Shown one piece after another: positions 6,721-7,281 of a DNA stretch of 7,281 bases. Source of the stretch: an uncultured Rikenellaceae bacterium (lineage in GTDB: Bacteria > Bacteroidota > Bacteroidia > Bacteroidales > Rikenellaceae); the NCBI GenBank assembly GCA_947176715.1, contig CAMWRR010000092.1:1-7281 (forward strand). The letters are read 5' to 3'. The position numbers and the translations under genes were made by a program. The notes beneath the pieces were generated by a model. The model searched no databases and was not told the DNA's origin. It saw nothing but the letters and a program-made list of their open reading frames with translations. Numbering within the stretch: position 1 is the first letter of the stretch; each line of letters begins with the position of its first letter.

Positions 6721-7122
6721 ATGACATCTATCAGAAAATCATCGAAACGAATCTGTATCAAGTCGCCGTTCATAGCTTCCGTAGCGGCGTTTGCCATTGT
6801 TGCGTTCGCACAAACGGCCTACTCCGTGCCCGGTAGCGGCTCTGTCAGAGCAATGCAGATACGGAACGACAGCACACGCGTATATGTCAACGGAGTACAC
6901 ACCCTTCGTCCGGACACAATCCGCCCCGAAACCATAGCCTCGGTGTCGGTGTTGACCGGAGATAATGCGCGTGGGAGATACCCCGAGATGACCGATAGCG
7001 AAAAGTGTGTCATAGAGATATGGCTCCGCAAGCCGGGAGATGTGCCGGCCACAGACAAGACCAAACCCAGCGGCCCGGTGACAATCGTCGGTGTCGGTTC
7101 CGGCTCCAGCGTGAAGAAATAG
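6721..7122 (+). CDS. Small exported protein with a TonB-receptor plug-like motif, function unknown
   Basis: From the ATG at 6721 this encodes 133 residues. A basic N-region (KSSKRICIK) and hydrophobic core (about 16-33) with AYS before Val36 form a signal peptide with no lipobox cysteine, so a periplasmic protein is expected. The same frame opens upstream at GTG 6682, but that start would put 13 polar residues before the signal peptide, so I prefer 6721; an A-rich leader without Shine-Dalgarno precedes it. Residues 54-104 read VYVNGVHTL...PETIASVSVLTGDNARGRY, then VIEIWLRKPG. They resemble the plug-domain pattern (I/V)YVDG... (D)IESIEVLKGASA..YG...GVI.ITTKKG of SusC-like receptors, also found at the ends of some BlaR1-type M56 proteins. 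The usual glycine-rich ANGV part is replaced by TDSEKCVIEI. The tail is Gly/Ser-rich and ends KK. No barrel or protease domain is present, so this is a stand-alone domain of unknown function. Confidence 0.72.
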   Translation: MTSIRKSSKRICIKSPFIASVAAFAIVAFAQTAYSVPGSGSVRAMQIRNDSTRVYVNGVHTLRPDTIRPETIASVSVLTGDNARGRYPEMTDSEKCVIEIWLRKPGDVPATDKTKPSGPVTIVGVGSGSSVKK

Positions 7123-7180
7123 CGCCAAAACCGGACATACACCGCGCAAACCGCAACATCCGAACGAGGACAAGCCGCCA

Positions 7181-7223
7181 CATACGATAAAAGGAGATGA
7201 CGACACGATCCTTTTATCGTATG
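7181..7223. terminator. Perfect 15-bp-stem hairpin between convergent genes
   Basis: The arm catacgataaaagga (7181-7195) is the exact reverse complement of tccttttatcgtatg (7209-7223), with a 13-base loop. It lies 58 bp after the stop of the small exported protein, and its right arm contains the TAA stop of the leftward reading frame that enters from the right edge. This position fits a bidirectional terminator. There is no T-run outside the stem on either strand; the only run (tttt) is inside the 3' arm, so an mRNA-end stabiliser is an alternative. Confidence 0.6.
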
Positions 7224-7281
7224 ACGTATTCAAATAGCGCCTCATCCTCCACTATCGTTATAGTCGCTATCAAGTCGCCGA
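7214..7281 (-). CDS. 3' end of a leftward gene cut by the window edge
   Basis: Read from the right edge leftward, one frame is open for 21 complete codons, ends EDEALFEYVIR, and stops with TAA at 7216-7214. The evidence for coding is its codon choice (all four isoleucines are ATA except for one-step checks below threshold of statistics, plus GAG, GTG and GCG), which matches the other genes here, and the hairpin overlapping its stop. The other two leftward frames close within 4 and 13 codons. The fragment is too short to name a family. A chance open frame of this length is possible. Confidence 0.5.
   Translation of the reverse strand, partial: GDLIATITIVEDEALFEYVIR

Overview
The window looks like a piece of a Bacteroidales chromosome, most like a Rikenellaceae/Alistipes-type genome (genus from memory, not proven). 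The grounds are a DUF4293 membrane protein, which is a Bacteroidetes family; the lack of clear Shine-Dalgarno sites before the start codons; a TAnnTTTG-type -7 promoter element; and GC-rich genes that nevertheless encode most isoleucines with ATA.

Layout: positions 1-263 are an intergenic stretch holding one copy of a dispersed repeat with an internal 16-bp tandem duplication, then an AT-rich segment that may hold a promoter. DUF4293 (264-767) is followed after 18 bp by a large PLP-dependent decarboxylase of the bacterial tyrosine decarboxylase type (786-2864). After an 80-bp gap comes a 1072-residue exported Tricorn-type S41 protease (2945-6163). A long hairpin at 6204-6273 probably ends this rightward transcription block. 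Positions 6274-6607 hold no credible gene but contain several hairpins and a second, inverted copy of the left-edge repeat. A promoter near 6608-6638 then leads to a small exported protein (6721-7122) resembling an isolated TonB-receptor plug motif. It converges on the 3' end of a leftward gene running off the right edge (7281-7214), with a perfect 15-bp-stem hairpin between or overlapping the two ends.

How the genes work together: DUF4293 and the decarboxylase are probably one transcript. The decarboxylase should convert an aromatic or related amino acid to its amine plus CO2 in the cytoplasm, but no amino acid/amine antiporter is next to it, unlike the known tyrosine decarboxylase operons. 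The Tricorn-like protease carries a signal peptide and should trim peptides in the periplasm; a peptide-to-amino-acid-to-amine link with the decarboxylase is speculation from proximity only.

I do not see a defence system, CRISPR array, transposase or RNA gene. The least ordinary items are the inverted pair of diverged intergenic repeats flanking the gene block, the tyrosine-decarboxylase-like enzyme in a Bacteroidales context, the orphan plug-like secreted protein and the extreme ATA preference.
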